NCBI RefSeq assembly: GCF_025465945.1
Contig: NZ_JANLNW010000071.1
Location: 105,462-169,461 of the forward strand
Length of the DNA stretch: 64,000 bases
From: Pseudomonas sp. 6D_7.1_Bac1
Lineage (GTDB): Bacteria > Pseudomonadota > Gammaproteobacteria > Pseudomonadales > Pseudomonadaceae
Direction of reading: 5' to 3'
Shown here: in pieces, positions 49,000 through 58,613 of the stretch
Layout: the number at the start of each line of letters is the position of its first letter
Numbering within the stretch: position 1 is the stretch's first letter
The notes under the pieces: model-generated
What the model was told of the DNA's origin: nothing
Databases searched by the model: none
Seen by the model: the letters and a program-made list of their open reading frames with translations, nothing else
Made by a program: the position numbers and the translations under genes

Positions 49000-51147
49000 T
49001 CACACCCGGAACTGATCCATCAAACTCTGCTGCTGATTCGCCAGGCTGTTGAGCGACTGGCTGACCCGCGCCGATTCATTGGCTTGCCCCGACAGCGACT
49101 CCGTCACGTCACGAATAGTCGCCACGTTGCTGTTGATCTCTTCGGCCACCGCGCTCTGCTCTTCCGCAGCGCTGGCGATTTGCAGGTTCATGTCAGTAAT
49201 CACCGTCACCGCGTCGCCGATCTGCCGCAGGGCGGTGACCGCCTGGCTGACTTGCTCGACACTGCCCTGGGCCTGGCGATGGCTGTTGCTCATTGAGCCG
49301 ACGACATCTTGGGTGCCGCTTTGCAGTTGTTCGATCACCTGACGGGTTTCTTCCACCGACTCTTGCGTGCGGCGCGCCAGGTTGCGCACTTCATCGGCCA
49401 CCACCGCAAAACCACGACCGGCCTCACCGGCACGGGCCGCTTCGATGGCGGCGTTCAGTGCCAGCAGGTTGGTCTGTTCGGCGATGGCGCGAATCACTTC
49501 CAGCACCGAACCGATCTTCTCGCTGTTGGCGGCCAGGCCTTCGACCTGGGTCATTGCCGTGCTCATGTCGGCCGCAAGGCTGTCGATGCTGGCGGTGGTG
49601 CGGTCGATCACGGTCAGGCCCTGACGGGTCGCCTGATCGGCATCGCGTGCCGCTTGGGCCGCTTGGGCGGCGCTGCGAGCGACATCCTGGGCGGTGGCGC
49701 TCATTTCATGGGACGCCGTGGCCACCTGATCGACCTGACGGTACTGCTGCTCCATACCGGCGCTGGTCTGGGTGGCGATGGCCGATGATTGATCCGCTGT
49801 GCTGCGCGCGTCCTGCACCGAGCGTTTCACTTCAGCGATGATCGGTTGCAGCTTGTCGAGGAAGCGGTTGAACCAGCCGGCCAATTGCCCGAGCTCGTCT
49901 TTTTTGTCGTAGGCCAAGCGGCGGGTCAGGTCGCCTTCGCCGCTGGCGATGTCTTCAAGCATGTGCGCCACGCCGAGAATCGGTTTGGTCACGCTGCGCG
50001 CCATCAGCCACACCAGCAACAAACCGATGATGGCCGCGAGTACGCCGAGGCTCAGCTCGATCAGAGTGCCGGCGGTGTTGCGTTCATCGAGTTGTTTCTT
50101 CAGGGCTTCGGCCGGGCCGACCAGGACTTTCTCCGGCACGTCGAGCAGCACGCCCCACGATTTGCCACCGGGAATCGGCTGGAAGGGCGACAGTACCTTG
50201 AGGAGCTGATTGTTGTGCAGGCTCTGGGTCTGAGTGCTGGCGGCGAGCATGCGGATCAATTCGGCGCCGCTGTCCTTGTCCACGGTGTCCAGACGCTGGC
50301 TGAGTTTGCTGGCATCCGGGCTGTATCCGGCCAGCAGGCCGACCGGGCTGAGGATGCTGACGTTGGTCTGGCCGTCATAGAGCTTTTTGCTCGCTTGCTG
50401 GCTGACCGCTTGCAGGCTGTTGAGGTTGATGTCGACCGACAGCGACGCGATGACTTTCCCGTCGACCATCAACGGAAAGACGATGCTAGTCATCAGCACG
50501 TTCTGGCCGTCGATCTCATAGAAGTAGGGTTCGATCACGCACGGCTTGAGGGTGGTGCGTGGGCAGGTGAACCAGGCGTTGGCCGGCTCGCCGCTAGGAC
50601 CGGTGCTGGTGTCGGCCATGTCGCTTTCCGGCAGCGACATCGAGTTCAGCTTGCCGGCGGTCGGTTGCGACCAGTAGAGGGCGAAGCGGCCCTTGTCGTT
50701 GCTGCCGAGTTCTTTCTGGCCGACGAACAGCTCGTCCTTGCCGTCCAGTGCGTTGGCTTCGAACACCAGCGACAGGCCGAGCAATTGCGGGTTGGCTTGC
50801 AGCGCCGATTTGACCTGACGGGTCAGGTCTTCACGCAGGTCGAAGGCGTCGAGGAAGCGCTTCTCGGCCTGCTCACGCAGGAACAACACCTGGCGCGAGA
50901 ACCCGTGGCCATATTGATAGGCGTCCATGAACTGCTGGCGAATCCCCAGCGCCTGAACTTCACCCTGCGCCTCGATGCGGGCTTGGGCCGCTTCGTTGAG
51001 CATTTCCATGCTCGAGGCTTTTACCAGCGCCGAACTGTGCTCCATGCGATACAACGAAAGACCTACCAGCAAGGTCACGATACCGGCCAGGCACAGCCCG
51101 GCGAGCAGGGTGATCTTCCATTGAATGGAAAGTTGTCTGAGCGGCAT
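49000..51147 (-). CDS. Methyl-accepting chemotaxis protein with dCache domain
   Basis: A 715-residue receptor: transmembrane helix (about 12-33), a large periplasmic double-Cache domain (about 40-365, with FYEIDGQNVLMTSIVFPLMVDG, SLSVDINLNSLQ, DASKLSQRL), a second transmembrane helix (about 370-392), HAMP, and the signalling tip EQTNLLALNAAIEAARAGEAG. The Cache region contains CPRT...CVIEPY, as in a set of Pseudomonas receptors for small organic ligands. The ligand is not predictable by eye. It reads toward the sensor kinase and ends in a REP region. Confidence 0.92.
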   Translation of the reverse strand: MPLRQLSIQWKITLLAGLCLAGIVTLLVGLSLYRMEHSSALVKASSMEMLNEAAQARIEAQGEVQALGIRQQFMDAYQYGHGFSRQVLFLREQAEKRFLDAFDLREDLTRQVKSALQANPQLLGLSLVFEANALDGKDELFVGQKELGSNDKGRFALYWSQPTAGKLNSMSLPESDMADTSTGPSGEPANAWFTCPRTTLKPCVIEPYFYEIDGQNVLMTSIVFPLMVDGKVIASLSVDINLNSLQAVSQQASKKLYDGQTNVSILSPVGLLAGYSPDASKLSQRLDTVDKDSGAELIRMLAASTQTQSLHNNQLLKVLSPFQPIPGGKSWGVLLDVPEKVLVGPAEALKKQLDERNTAGTLIELSLGVLAAIIGLLLVWLMARSVTKPILGVAHMLEDIASGEGDLTRRLAYDKKDELGQLAGWFNRFLDKLQPIIAEVKRSVQDARSTADQSSAIATQTSAGMEQQYRQVDQVATASHEMSATAQDVARSAAQAAQAARDADQATRQGLTVIDRTTASIDSLAADMSTAMTQVEGLAANSEKIGSVLEVIRAIAEQTNLLALNAAIEAARAGEAGRGFAVVADEVRNLARRTQESVEETRQVIEQLQSGTQDVVGSMSNSHRQAQGSVEQVSQAVTALRQIGDAVTVITDMNLQIASAAEEQSAVAEEINSNVATIRDVTESLSGQANESARVSQSLNSLANQQQSLMDQFRV

Positions 51148-51248
51148 GGAGACGTCCTTATTCGATATTTATCTGAGACTTTGCACTGTAACGGCCGTGT
51201 TTTTCCTTTCTTTATCCATTCGAATAAATAAGAAATCACACAAAACCC

Positions 51249-51379
51249 GTAGCAGCTGGCGCAGCCTGCGTTCGAGTGCGCAGCAGTCGTGAATTCATTC
51301 GATGCGGTGTTTCAGGAATACCGTGCAGGCAGGGTTTACGACGGCTTCGCCGCCGAACGCAGGCTGCGCCAGCTGCTAC
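51249..51379. repeat. REPIN-like inverted repeat (GTAGCAGCTGGCGCAGCC type)
   Basis: GTAGCAGCTGGCGCAGCCTG at 51249 and GGCTGCGCCAGCTGCTAC ending at 51379. Its arms differ by a few bases from the group at 31239 and 32126 (GGCGCAGCC instead of GCCGAGCC). It lies in the gap between a chemoreceptor and a transporter; the rest of that gap (51148-51537) holds no gene. Confidence 0.85.
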
Positions 51380-51537
51380 GGGGATATGTGTTGGTTTTGA
51401 CAAGCCAGGCCTGCTGCGGCACAGTGCGCGCCCTCTAATAAAACCCTCTCTTCAATCCGCCGTCGGCTCATGCAGCTGGCTGGACGGATTCATCCTGTTT
51501 GCGCCGGATTTACCCGTCGCCGTGTTTTGAGGTAACG

Positions 51538-52857
51538 ATGATTAATGCAGTAATTGCCGCGGTCGGCATCATGCTGGTGCTCAGCCTGTCCCGCGTGCAT
51601 GTGGTGATCGCGCTGATCGTCGGCGCGATGGTGGGCGGTTTGACCGGCGGCCTGGGTATCGATGCAACGCTCAAGGCCTTCAACAGTGGCCTGGGCGGCG
51701 GTGCGACCGTGGCCTTGTCCTACGCTTTGCTCGGCGCTTTCGCAGTGGCCATTGCCAAATCCGGTTTGGCCCATGCCTTGGCGGACAAAGCCTTGCTGCT
51801 GGTCGACCGACAGGACGCCGCTGGCGGTGGTCAGGTCAAATGGTTGCTGATCGCGTTGCTCTGGGTGGTGGCCATCGCTTCGCAAAACATCCTGCCGATC
51901 CACATCGCCTTCATTCCGTTGCTGGTGCCGCCACTGCTTTATGTCCTGACCAAGCTGCAACTGGATCGCCGACTGATTGCCTGTGTCATGACGTTCGGCC
52001 TGATCACGCCGTACATGTTCTTGCCGGTGGGCTTTGGCAACATCTTCCTGAATGAAATTCTGCTGGCCAACGTCAGTAAAAGCGGGGTGGACATCAGTGG
52101 CGTCAACGTCACGCATGCCATGGGGATTCCGGCGTTGGGCATGGTGTTCGGGCTGTTGATAGCGTTTATCAGCTACCGCAAGAAGCGCGTGTATGACCTG
52201 GAGAAGATCGAGCGGGTCGAGCAGGTCGCGGTGCAGTACAACCCGTTGACCTTGATGGTCGCGGGGCTGGCCATTGCCTCCGCCTTTATCATTCAGTTGC
52301 TGCTGGACTCGATGATTATCGGCGCGCTGGCCGGGTTTCTGATTTTCTCGGTGTCGGGCGTGGTGCGCTGGCGCGAGACCGACGACCTGTTTACCGAAGG
52401 CATGAAGATGATGGCGATGATCGGTTTCATCATGATCGCCGCCTCGGGTTTTGCTGAAGTCATGAAAGCCACCGGCGAAGTGCAGACCCTGGTTCAAGCC
52501 TCGGCTTCGTGGATCGGTCACAGCAAGGGCATCGGTGCATTGCTGATGTTGCTGGTCGGCTTGCTGGTGACCATGGGCATCGGTTCATCGTTTTCCACGG
52601 TGCCGATTCTCGCGGCGATCTTCGTGCCGCTGTGTGTGCAGCTGGGTTTCAGTCCGTTGGCGATTGTCTGCATCGTCGGCACCGCCGGCGCCCTGGGCGA
52701 TGCCGGCTCGCCAGCCTCTGATTCGACCCTGGGCCCGACCTCCGGTCTGAACATCGACGGCCAGCATCACCACATCTGGGACACCGTGGTGCCGACGTTC
52801 CTGCACTACAACCTGCCGCTGCTGGCGTTTGGCTGGTTGGCGGCGATGATCCTCTGA
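51538..52857 (+). CDS. Na+/H+ antiporter-family transporter
   Basis: A 439-residue membrane protein; ATG 51538 has GAGG seven bases upstream. About 11 to 12 transmembrane helices are seen, with the loops VGFGNIFLNEILL, MGIGSSFSTVPILAAIFVP and LGDAGSPASDSTLGPTSGLN. These match the predicted histidine/Na+-H+ antiporter family (YuiF-like). The substrate is uncertain (Na+ or an amino acid). It is not in an obvious operon; chemoreceptor genes flank it on both sides. Confidence 0.85.
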   Translation: MINAVIAAVGIMLVLSLSRVHVVIALIVGAMVGGLTGGLGIDATLKAFNSGLGGGATVALSYALLGAFAVAIAKSGLAHALADKALLLVDRQDAAGGGQVKWLLIALLWVVAIASQNILPIHIAFIPLLVPPLLYVLTKLQLDRRLIACVMTFGLITPYMFLPVGFGNIFLNEILLANVSKSGVDISGVNVTHAMGIPALGMVFGLLIAFISYRKKRVYDLEKIERVEQVAVQYNPLTLMVAGLAIASAFIIQLLLDSMIIGALAGFLIFSVSGVVRWRETDDLFTEGMKMMAMIGFIMIAASGFAEVMKATGEVQTLVQASASWIGHSKGIGALLMLLVGLLVTMGIGSSFSTVPILAAIFVPLCVQLGFSPLAIVCIVGTAGALGDAGSPASDSTLGPTSGLNIDGQHHHIWDTVVPTFLHYNLPLLAFGWLAAMIL

Positions 52858-52938
52858 TTTTACTGCGCCTACAGTTTTGCGTTGATGTGCCGTTAACATG
52901 GCTGTACCCACGCCATTAAAATCCAGAGTGAACAACAC

Positions 52939-54621
52939 ATGCGCCTGAGCCTTAAAGCCAAAGTCTTGTCCCTCTCCGTCCTCCCGGTTTTGCTCTTTGC
53001 ACTGGTCATCAGCCTGACCACCGCCTTCATCTTGCAAGAGCAGGCCCGTAAAGAAGTCGAAGAAACCCGTCAGCGATTGATGAACGATGCCAAGGCCACC
53101 CTGCAAAGTTACGTTGCGGTGGCGATGACCACGATCAAGCCGCTCTACGACGCGGCGGCACCTGGCGATGAGGCGGCTCGCGCGCAAGTGGTCAAACTGC
53201 TGTCGAGCATCAGCTACGGCAAGGACGGTTACTTCTTCGGTTACGACTCCAACACCGTGCGCCTGTTCAAGGCCAATAGCCCGGAAGGCGTCGGCCAGAG
53301 CTTCAAGGACAACCGCGATCCGAACGGTGTGTACGTTAACCGCGACCTGGTGAAAGTCGCCAAGGACGGTACGCACTACCTGCAATACAGCTCGCCGTTG
53401 CCTGGCGACAGCAAAGTCCTGGTGCCCAAACTGGGTTACACCGAATACCTGTCTAAGTGGGACATGGCCATCGGTACCTCGGTGAATCTCGATGGTGTCG
53501 AAGCCCAGGTCGCAGCGGTCCAGGCCGAGGTTCGCGATCGCATGGAAGGCGTGGTGCTGAGCATCGTCGGCATCGCGGCGGTGGTGCTGTTGGTGATCGC
53601 GGCGGTCGGTCTGTTTGTGGCCAACACCATTTTGCGTCCGCTGCACCTGATGAAGGCCAATCTGGACGACATCGCGGCAGGCGAGGGTGATCTGACGCGG
53701 CGGCTGGCGATTACCTCTCAGGATGAACTCGGCGAGCTGGCCGGTTCGTTCAACCGTTTTGTCGACAAGATTCACGGCCTGGTGCGGCAGATCACCGAGA
53801 TGACCTCGCAGCTGAACGGGCTGGTCCATCAGGTGTCCGATCAGGCCCAGCGTTCGGAGCAGGCCATGGAGCGCCAGCGTCACGAGACCGATCAGGTGGC
53901 CACGGCGATCAACGAAATGTCCTCGGCAGCGCAGGAAGTGGCGAAAAGCGCTCAGGGTGCGGCGGTCGCTGCCCAGCAGACCGACGAAGAAGGTCAGGCC
54001 GCCAAGCGCGTGGTGGCCGGGAGCATTTCGCAGATCCATGCACTGGTTAACGATATTCGCAGCAGTGGGGTCTCGCTCGACAGTTTGCAGCAGGACGTGT
54101 CGTCGATTGTCAGCGTGCTTGGGGTGATCCGTTCGATTGCCGATCAGACCAACCTGCTGGCGCTCAATGCTGCCATCGAAGCCGCGCGTGCCGGTGAGGC
54201 CGGGCGTGGTTTCGCGGTGGTCGCCGATGAGGTGCGTGCGCTGGCCAGCCGCACGCAGCAAAGCACTCAGGAAATTCAGGGCATGATCGACCGCTTGCAG
54301 GCTGGCACACAGTCGGCGGTCGACGCCATGCGCCGCTCCAGCGATGCTGGTGACGGCACGTCGGCCCAGGCCAATGAAGCTGGCGCTTCGCTGGACACCA
54401 TGGCCCGGTTGATCGGCACCATCAACTCGATGAACGCGCAGATTGCCAGCGCCGCCGAAGAGCAAACCGCCGTCGCCGAAGAGATCAATCGTAGCGTGCA
54501 TCAGATTGCCGTGGCGGTGGACAGCGTCGCCGACGAAACCCAGCTCGGCGCACAAACTTCCCGCAGCCTGGCGGATCTGGGGCAGCGGTTGGGCAAACTG
54601 GTGGGGCAGTTCAGGATCTGA
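52939..54621 (+). CDS. Methyl-accepting chemotaxis protein with sCache domain
   Basis: A 560-residue receptor. A transmembrane helix (about 10-32) is followed by a single-Cache (sCache_2-type) domain (about 35-185, KDGYFFGYDSNTVRLFKANSPE, NRDLVKVAKDG), a second helix (about 195-220), HAMP, and the signalling domain with DQTNLLALNAAIEAARAGEAG. sCache_2 receptors typically bind small carboxylates. It lies downstream of the antiporter gene with an 80-base gap, and ends near a REP pair. Confidence 0.92.
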   Translation: MRLSLKAKVLSLSVLPVLLFALVISLTTAFILQEQARKEVEETRQRLMNDAKATLQSYVAVAMTTIKPLYDAAAPGDEAARAQVVKLLSSISYGKDGYFFGYDSNTVRLFKANSPEGVGQSFKDNRDPNGVYVNRDLVKVAKDGTHYLQYSSPLPGDSKVLVPKLGYTEYLSKWDMAIGTSVNLDGVEAQVAAVQAEVRDRMEGVVLSIVGIAAVVLLVIAAVGLFVANTILRPLHLMKANLDDIAAGEGDLTRRLAITSQDELGELAGSFNRFVDKIHGLVRQITEMTSQLNGLVHQVSDQAQRSEQAMERQRHETDQVATAINEMSSAAQEVAKSAQGAAVAAQQTDEEGQAAKRVVAGSISQIHALVNDIRSSGVSLDSLQQDVSSIVSVLGVIRSIADQTNLLALNAAIEAARAGEAGRGFAVVADEVRALASRTQQSTQEIQGMIDRLQAGTQSAVDAMRRSSDAGDGTSAQANEAGASLDTMARLIGTINSMNAQIASAAEEQTAVAEEINRSVHQIAVAVDSVADETQLGAQTSRSLADLGQRLGKLVGQFRI

Positions 54622-54636
54622 GGCGCCCGACAGGCC

Positions 54637-54734
54637 GCCATCGCGAGCAGGCTCGCTCCCACATTTGATTGATGGTGTTGTCGCAATTTGCGGCAACGCA
54701 CAAATCTACTGTGGGAGCGAGCCTGCTCGCGATG
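54637..54734. repeat. REP-type inverted pair (GTGGGAGCGAGCC type)
   Basis: GCCATCGCGAGCAGGCTCGC at 54637 and TGTGGGAGCGAGCCTGCTCG ending GATG at 54734, with about 48 bases between. It separates the convergent receptor and U32 genes. Confidence 0.85.
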
Positions 54735-54762
54735 AGGCCGGCACAGACACTGCCAGTCGCGA

Positions 54763-56088
54763 CTAAACCACCGTCACATCCCGCATCAACAACCCGAACC
54801 TCAAATCCACCGCATCCGGAATCGGTAGATACACGGTATGCCCGTCCCCCGGTGCCACTTCAACCGCCTCACCTTTGGCGTTCTGCAACTGATGCAAGTC
54901 AAAGTGGAAGTTGCCCTTGGGCGTCATCAGTTCCATGTGATCACCCAGGCCAAAGCGGTTTTTCACCTTGACCTCGGCCAGTCGATCACGGCGCTCGCCG
55001 GTCAGTTCACCGACGAACTGCTGGCGCTCCGACACCGAGCTGCCGTTCTGGTAGTTCTGGTATTCGTCGTGCACATGCCGGCGCAGGAAACCTTCGGTGT
55101 AGCCACGCTGGGCCAGGGACTCGAGGTCGTCCATCAAGCTGCGGTCGAACTCGCGGCCGGCCACGGCATCGTCGATGGCACGGCGGTAGACCTGAGTGGT
55201 CCGGGCACAGTAGAAGTGTGATTTGGTCCGGCCTTCGATCTTCAACGAGTGGACACCCATCTGCGTCAAACGACCGATATGCTGCACGGCGCGCAGGTCC
55301 TTGGCGTTCATGATGTAAGTGCCGTGCTCATCTTCGAAGGCTGGCATCAGTTCATCGGGGCGGTTGGCTTCCTGTAGCAAAAACACCTGATCGGTCGGTG
55401 TGCCGATTCCCAGCACAGGTTCCGGTACGAACGCCTGAACGATCTCGCCCACGATGTTTTCCGTGGCGGGCTGCGCAGCATATTTCCAGCGACAGGCATT
55501 GGTGCAGGTGCCTTGATTCGCGTCGCGCTTGTTCATGTAACCCGACAGCAGGCAGCGCCCGGAATAGGCCATGCACAACGCGCCGTGGACGAAGACTTCC
55601 AGCTCCATGGCGGGGACCTGCTGGCGGATTTCGTCGATTTCCTCCAGCGACAGCTCCCGCGACAGGATGATCCGGCTCAAGCCTTGCTGCTGCCAGAACT
55701 CGACGCTGGCCCAGTTCACCGTGTTGGCTTGTACCGAGAGGTGGATCGGCATCTGCGGGAAATGCCGGCGTACCAGCATGATCAGTCCGGGGTCGGACAT
55801 GATCAGCGCATCCGGTGCCATGGCGATGACCGGCTCGAGATCCTTGAGGAAGGTTTTCAGTTTGGCGTTGTGCGGGGCGATGTTTACCACCACATAGAAG
55901 CGTTTGCTCTGGGCCTGGGCCTCTCGGATGCCGAGGGCCAGGTTCGCATGGTCGAATTCGTTGTTGCGTACTCGCAGGCTGTAGCGCGGTTGGCCGGCGT
56001 AGACCGCATCGGCGCCGTAGGCGAAGGCGTAACGCATGTTTTTCAGGGTGCCAGCAGGGGCGAGCAGTTCAGGCATGGCGAGAGTCAT
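54763..56088 (-). CDS. trhP: U32 peptidase-family tRNA hydroxylation protein (TrhP/YegQ)
   Basis: A 441-residue protein very close to E. coli YegQ, now TrhP: PELLAPAGTLKNMRYAFAYG, AVYAGQPRYSLRVRNNEF, and the metal-cluster region FVHGALCMAYSGRCLLSGY with NQGTCTNACRW. TrhP takes part in prephenate-dependent 5-hydroxyuridine formation at position 34 of certain tRNAs. The start could be ATG 56088 or ATG 56076; neither has a strong ribosome-binding site. It is divergent from the AI-2E family gene. Confidence 0.9.
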   Translation of the reverse strand: MTLAMPELLAPAGTLKNMRYAFAYGADAVYAGQPRYSLRVRNNEFDHANLALGIREAQAQSKRFYVVVNIAPHNAKLKTFLKDLEPVIAMAPDALIMSDPGLIMLVRRHFPQMPIHLSVQANTVNWASVEFWQQQGLSRIILSRELSLEEIDEIRQQVPAMELEVFVHGALCMAYSGRCLLSGYMNKRDANQGTCTNACRWKYAAQPATENIVGEIVQAFVPEPVLGIGTPTDQVFLLQEANRPDELMPAFEDEHGTYIMNAKDLRAVQHIGRLTQMGVHSLKIEGRTKSHFYCARTTQVYRRAIDDAVAGREFDRSLMDDLESLAQRGYTEGFLRRHVHDEYQNYQNGSSVSERQQFVGELTGERRDRLAEVKVKNRFGLGDHMELMTPKGNFHFDLHQLQNAKGEAVEVAPGDGHTVYLPIPDAVDLRFGLLMRDVTVV

Positions 56089-56244
56089 GAGGGCGTCGAT
56101 CGCAAAAGCTCGCGAGGGTAGAGCAGCCGCGGCGGGCGTTTATTGATCTGGATCTATGCTTGATGAACAAAGCAGGGCGCTCGGGCGTGACGTGCCTGAC
56201 TAACGAGACAGCCAGTGTCTGCGTGTTACTGGCAGGGATCGGAC

Positions 56245-57306
56245 ATGAAGCAAACCGTTGTGCGAGACAAATCACTGCTGGTGCTGCTGGTGTTGGTGAC
56301 CGCAGCGTTCATCTGGATTCTGCTACCGTTCTACGGTGCGGTGTTCTGGGCGGTGATTCTTGGCATTGTCTTCGCGCCCTTGCAGCGTCGACTACAAGTG
56401 AAGTTTGGCTGGAACCGCAATCTGACGGCGCTCTGCACCTTGGGCATTTGTCTGGTCATTGCCATTTTGCCGGTGATCATTACGAGCGTCCTGTTGGTGC
56501 AGGATGGGGCGAACCTCTACAAGAATATCGAGAGCGGCCAGTTGGATATCGCCGGCTACCTGGCGCAGTTCAAACACAGCCTGCCACCGTACTTCCAGCA
56601 CCTGCTGGACCGCTTTGGCATGGGAGAGCTCAACGCCTTGCGCGAGAAAATCGTCAAGAGCGCGATGCAGGGCAGTGAGTTTTTCGCCAGTCAGGCGTTC
56701 AGCTTCGGTCAGGGTACTTTCGAGTTTGTGGTGAGCTTTTTCATCATGCTCTATCTGCTGTTCTTCTTTCTGCGCGACGGTGCCGAACTGGCGCGCGAGG
56801 TCCGTGCGGCTGTGCCATTGGCGGAACATCAAAAACGCCGTTTGCAGCTCAAGTTCAATCGCGTGGTGCGAGCCACGGTCAAAGGCAACTTGCTGATGGC
56901 GATCACACAAGGCGCGCTGGGTGGTTTGATTTTCTGGTTTCTGGACATTCCCAGCGCATTGCTCTGGGCGGTGATAATGGCGTTTCTGTCGCTGTTGCCA
57001 GCGGTCGGGGCGGGGATTGTCTGGGCGCCGGTGACGGCTTGGTTTTTGCTCAGCGGCGCGATCTGGCAGGGCGTGGTGCTGGGCTTGTTCGGAGTGTTCG
57101 TGATCGGTCTGGTGGACAACGTACTGCGGCCGCTCCTGGTGGGCAAGGACACCCGGATGCCGGATTACCTGGTCCTGATTTCGACCTTGGGCGGTCTGGC
57201 GATCTTCGGTCTCAATGGTTTTGTCATTGGGCCGTTGATCGCCGCGCTGTTTATGTCGAGTTGGGCCTTGTACATCGAAACCAAGCCGCGTATGCAGTTG
57301 CCTTAA
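56245..57306 (+). CDS. AI-2E transporter-family permease (DUF20/PerM-like)
   Basis: A 353-residue membrane protein with about eight transmembrane helices. It has the family's central soluble segment and the conserved loops RATVKGNLLMAITQGALGGLI, FLSLLPAVGAGIVW and LVDNVLRPLLVGKDTRMPDYLV. ATG 56245 has a GGG-rich ribosome-binding site. The family includes exporters of AI-2 and Na+(Li+)/H+ antiporters, so the name is provisional. It ends four bases inside a convergent small gene. Confidence 0.88.
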   Translation: MKQTVVRDKSLLVLLVLVTAAFIWILLPFYGAVFWAVILGIVFAPLQRRLQVKFGWNRNLTALCTLGICLVIAILPVIITSVLLVQDGANLYKNIESGQLDIAGYLAQFKHSLPPYFQHLLDRFGMGELNALREKIVKSAMQGSEFFASQAFSFGQGTFEFVVSFFIMLYLLFFFLRDGAELAREVRAAVPLAEHQKRRLQLKFNRVVRATVKGNLLMAITQGALGGLIFWFLDIPSALLWAVIMAFLSLLPAVGAGIVWAPVTAWFLLSGAIWQGVVLGLFGVFVIGLVDNVLRPLLVGKDTRMPDYLVLISTLGGLAIFGLNGFVIGPLIAALFMSSWALYIETKPRMQLP

Positions 57307-57485
57307 GCGCTCAGCGCGTAGGTACCGATACGTTGCGACAGGGCCTGGGCGGCAGGCAGTGAAGTGAGCGGGCCGCTGATCGCGACGCCGTCCTGAACCA
57401 CGTACCAACAGGCGAGCAATCCCAGCTCTCTGAGCGGTGCAGGAACGGCGCTGCCGATAACGGACATGATCTGAACCTTGGGCAT
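57303..57485 (-). CDS. Small conserved hypothetical protein
   Basis: A 60-residue protein starting at ATG 57485 behind a perfect GGAGG. MPKVQIMSVIGSAVPAPLREL and WYVVQDGVAISGPLTSLPAAQAL suggest a small alpha/beta fold. I know no function. It overlaps the stop of the permease gene by four bases on the opposite strand. Confidence 0.65.
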   Translation of the reverse strand: MPKVQIMSVIGSAVPAPLRELGLLACWYVVQDGVAISGPLTSLPAAQALSQRIGTYALSA

Positions 57486-57590
57486 AAGTACCTCCATCAA
57501 TCTATGGAGCTACCTTACTGACCCAGCGGTTATACGGAAAATCAACGCTCTCGATAGTGGACATTGACGCCTTTGAGGCGACAGCCGCTG

Positions 57591-57785
57591 TCAGTCGACG
57601 ACCTGGTCGAGCATGTTCATCACTTCATGGTCATTGAGCAGGCCTTTGCGCACCAGGTTATCGGCCAGCAGCGAGAGAAACTTGGCGCTGCGATGGCCTT
57701 CCAGGTGCTTGAGCTCGGTCAATGCGTTATAGACCTTGCTTGAGGTACAGAGTCCAACAATGCGGTGCGGGTTTTGCGTGGGCAT
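57591..57785 (-). CDS. Small hypothetical protein
   Basis: A 64-residue protein (IVGLCTSSKVYNALTELKHL, SAKFLSLLADNLVRKGLLND) with AAGGACG upstream of ATG 57785. It looks helical and has no recognised motif. The 105-base gap to the previous small gene and the common direction allow an operon but do not prove it. Confidence 0.6.
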   Translation of the reverse strand: MPTQNPHRIVGLCTSSKVYNALTELKHLEGHRSAKFLSLLADNLVRKGLLNDHEVMNMLDQVVD

Positions 57786-57980
57786 AAGGGTCGTCCTTGT
57801 TTTTATGAACCGTTTATTACGGACAATTCAGAGCTTGCTGAACTGTCATGACATAAATATGACGGTTGTTGCGTTGAAGCCAGGGCATTCGTCGGATCAA
57901 TCATGTCAAATTTAACCGCAGTCACTGTCCCGGCAGCGACCTTGGCGAGATTTATTCAGACATGGTTCAAACAGTGGAAC

Positions 57981-58010
57981 AAAAACAGGCCCCGTTTCGA
58001 GGCGGGGCCT
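57981..58010 (-). terminator. Rho-independent terminator of the YVQPQP-repeat gene
   Basis: AGGCCCCG (57987-57994) pairs with CGGGGCCT (58003-58010); on the minus strand it is followed by GTTTTTG. It ends the transcript of the gene at 58047-58367. Confidence 0.85.
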
Positions 58011-58046
58011 GTGTTGTGTTGCCTGTAGTGATTGCCAGCACGGGCC

Positions 58047-58367
58047 TTAGTAACGAGGCTGAATGTAGTACCCCGGTTGTGGCGGGACGTAAACCGGTGC
58101 TGGCTGGACGTACACCGGCTGCGGTTGAACATAGACTGGCTGCGGTTGAACGTAGACCGGTTGCTGTACATAAACCGGACGCTGCGAGTTGGCGACGACT
58201 GATCCCGCTACCACGGCGCCTACCACAGCGCCGACGGCGAGCGGTGCACCCCAGCCCCCGCCCCAGCAGCAGCCACCACCGTGGCCATAGTAGCCATGGG
58301 CCTGCGCCTGTCCGGCGACAGCAAATGCACCGACCAGCAAGGCTATTACAGGGAGTTTGCGGATCAT
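58047..58367 (-). CDS. Exported Gly-rich/Pro-rich repeat protein
   Basis: A 106-residue protein: signal peptide (MIRKLPVIALLVGAFAVAGQAQA), a Gly/His-rich segment (HGYYGHGGGCCWGGGWGAP), a short glycine-zipper-like hydrophobic stretch (AVGAVVGAVVAGSVVA), and tandem copies of a unit like VYVQPQP (about residues 64-100). It resembles small envelope-associated proteins of Pseudomonas; function unknown. AGGA precedes the start. Confidence 0.8.
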   Translation of the reverse strand: MIRKLPVIALLVGAFAVAGQAQAHGYYGHGGGCCWGGGWGAPLAVGAVVGAVVAGSVVANSQRPVYVQQPVYVQPQPVYVQPQPVYVQPAPVYVPPQPGYYIQPRY

Positions 58368-58613
58368 GATAATTCCTCGTGTTTTCGTCCCGGCGCTTGA
58401 ACCTGCAATAGACCCAAGGATTGTCGCGGGGGATAACTTTCAGACAACGTTTTTTGGTAAAACTGCGACGCGTCTGAGTAAATATTGTGTAAGGTCTGTA
58501 CCGGCATCTTTACCTTGCTACACCCGCCGGGCCAGACACCTCACTATGATCGGACAAACTCGACGGGCTGGCTAATCCCGTCCATCTGAAAGTGCAATTT
58601 GCAGGAGATTCAC

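Noticed and set aside
49789..51231. 480-codon plus-strand frame opposite the dCache chemoreceptor
   Set aside because: Shadow of the receptor gene, composition only.
52585..54696. 703-codon antisense frame opposite the sCache chemoreceptor
   Set aside because: The sense strand encodes a complete chemoreceptor; the antisense product has no recognisable domain.
57844..57870. PhoB box before the small hypothetical genes (CTGTCAT near 57844)
   Set aside because: Only one half-site is good; the second repeat is missing at the required 11-base spacing.
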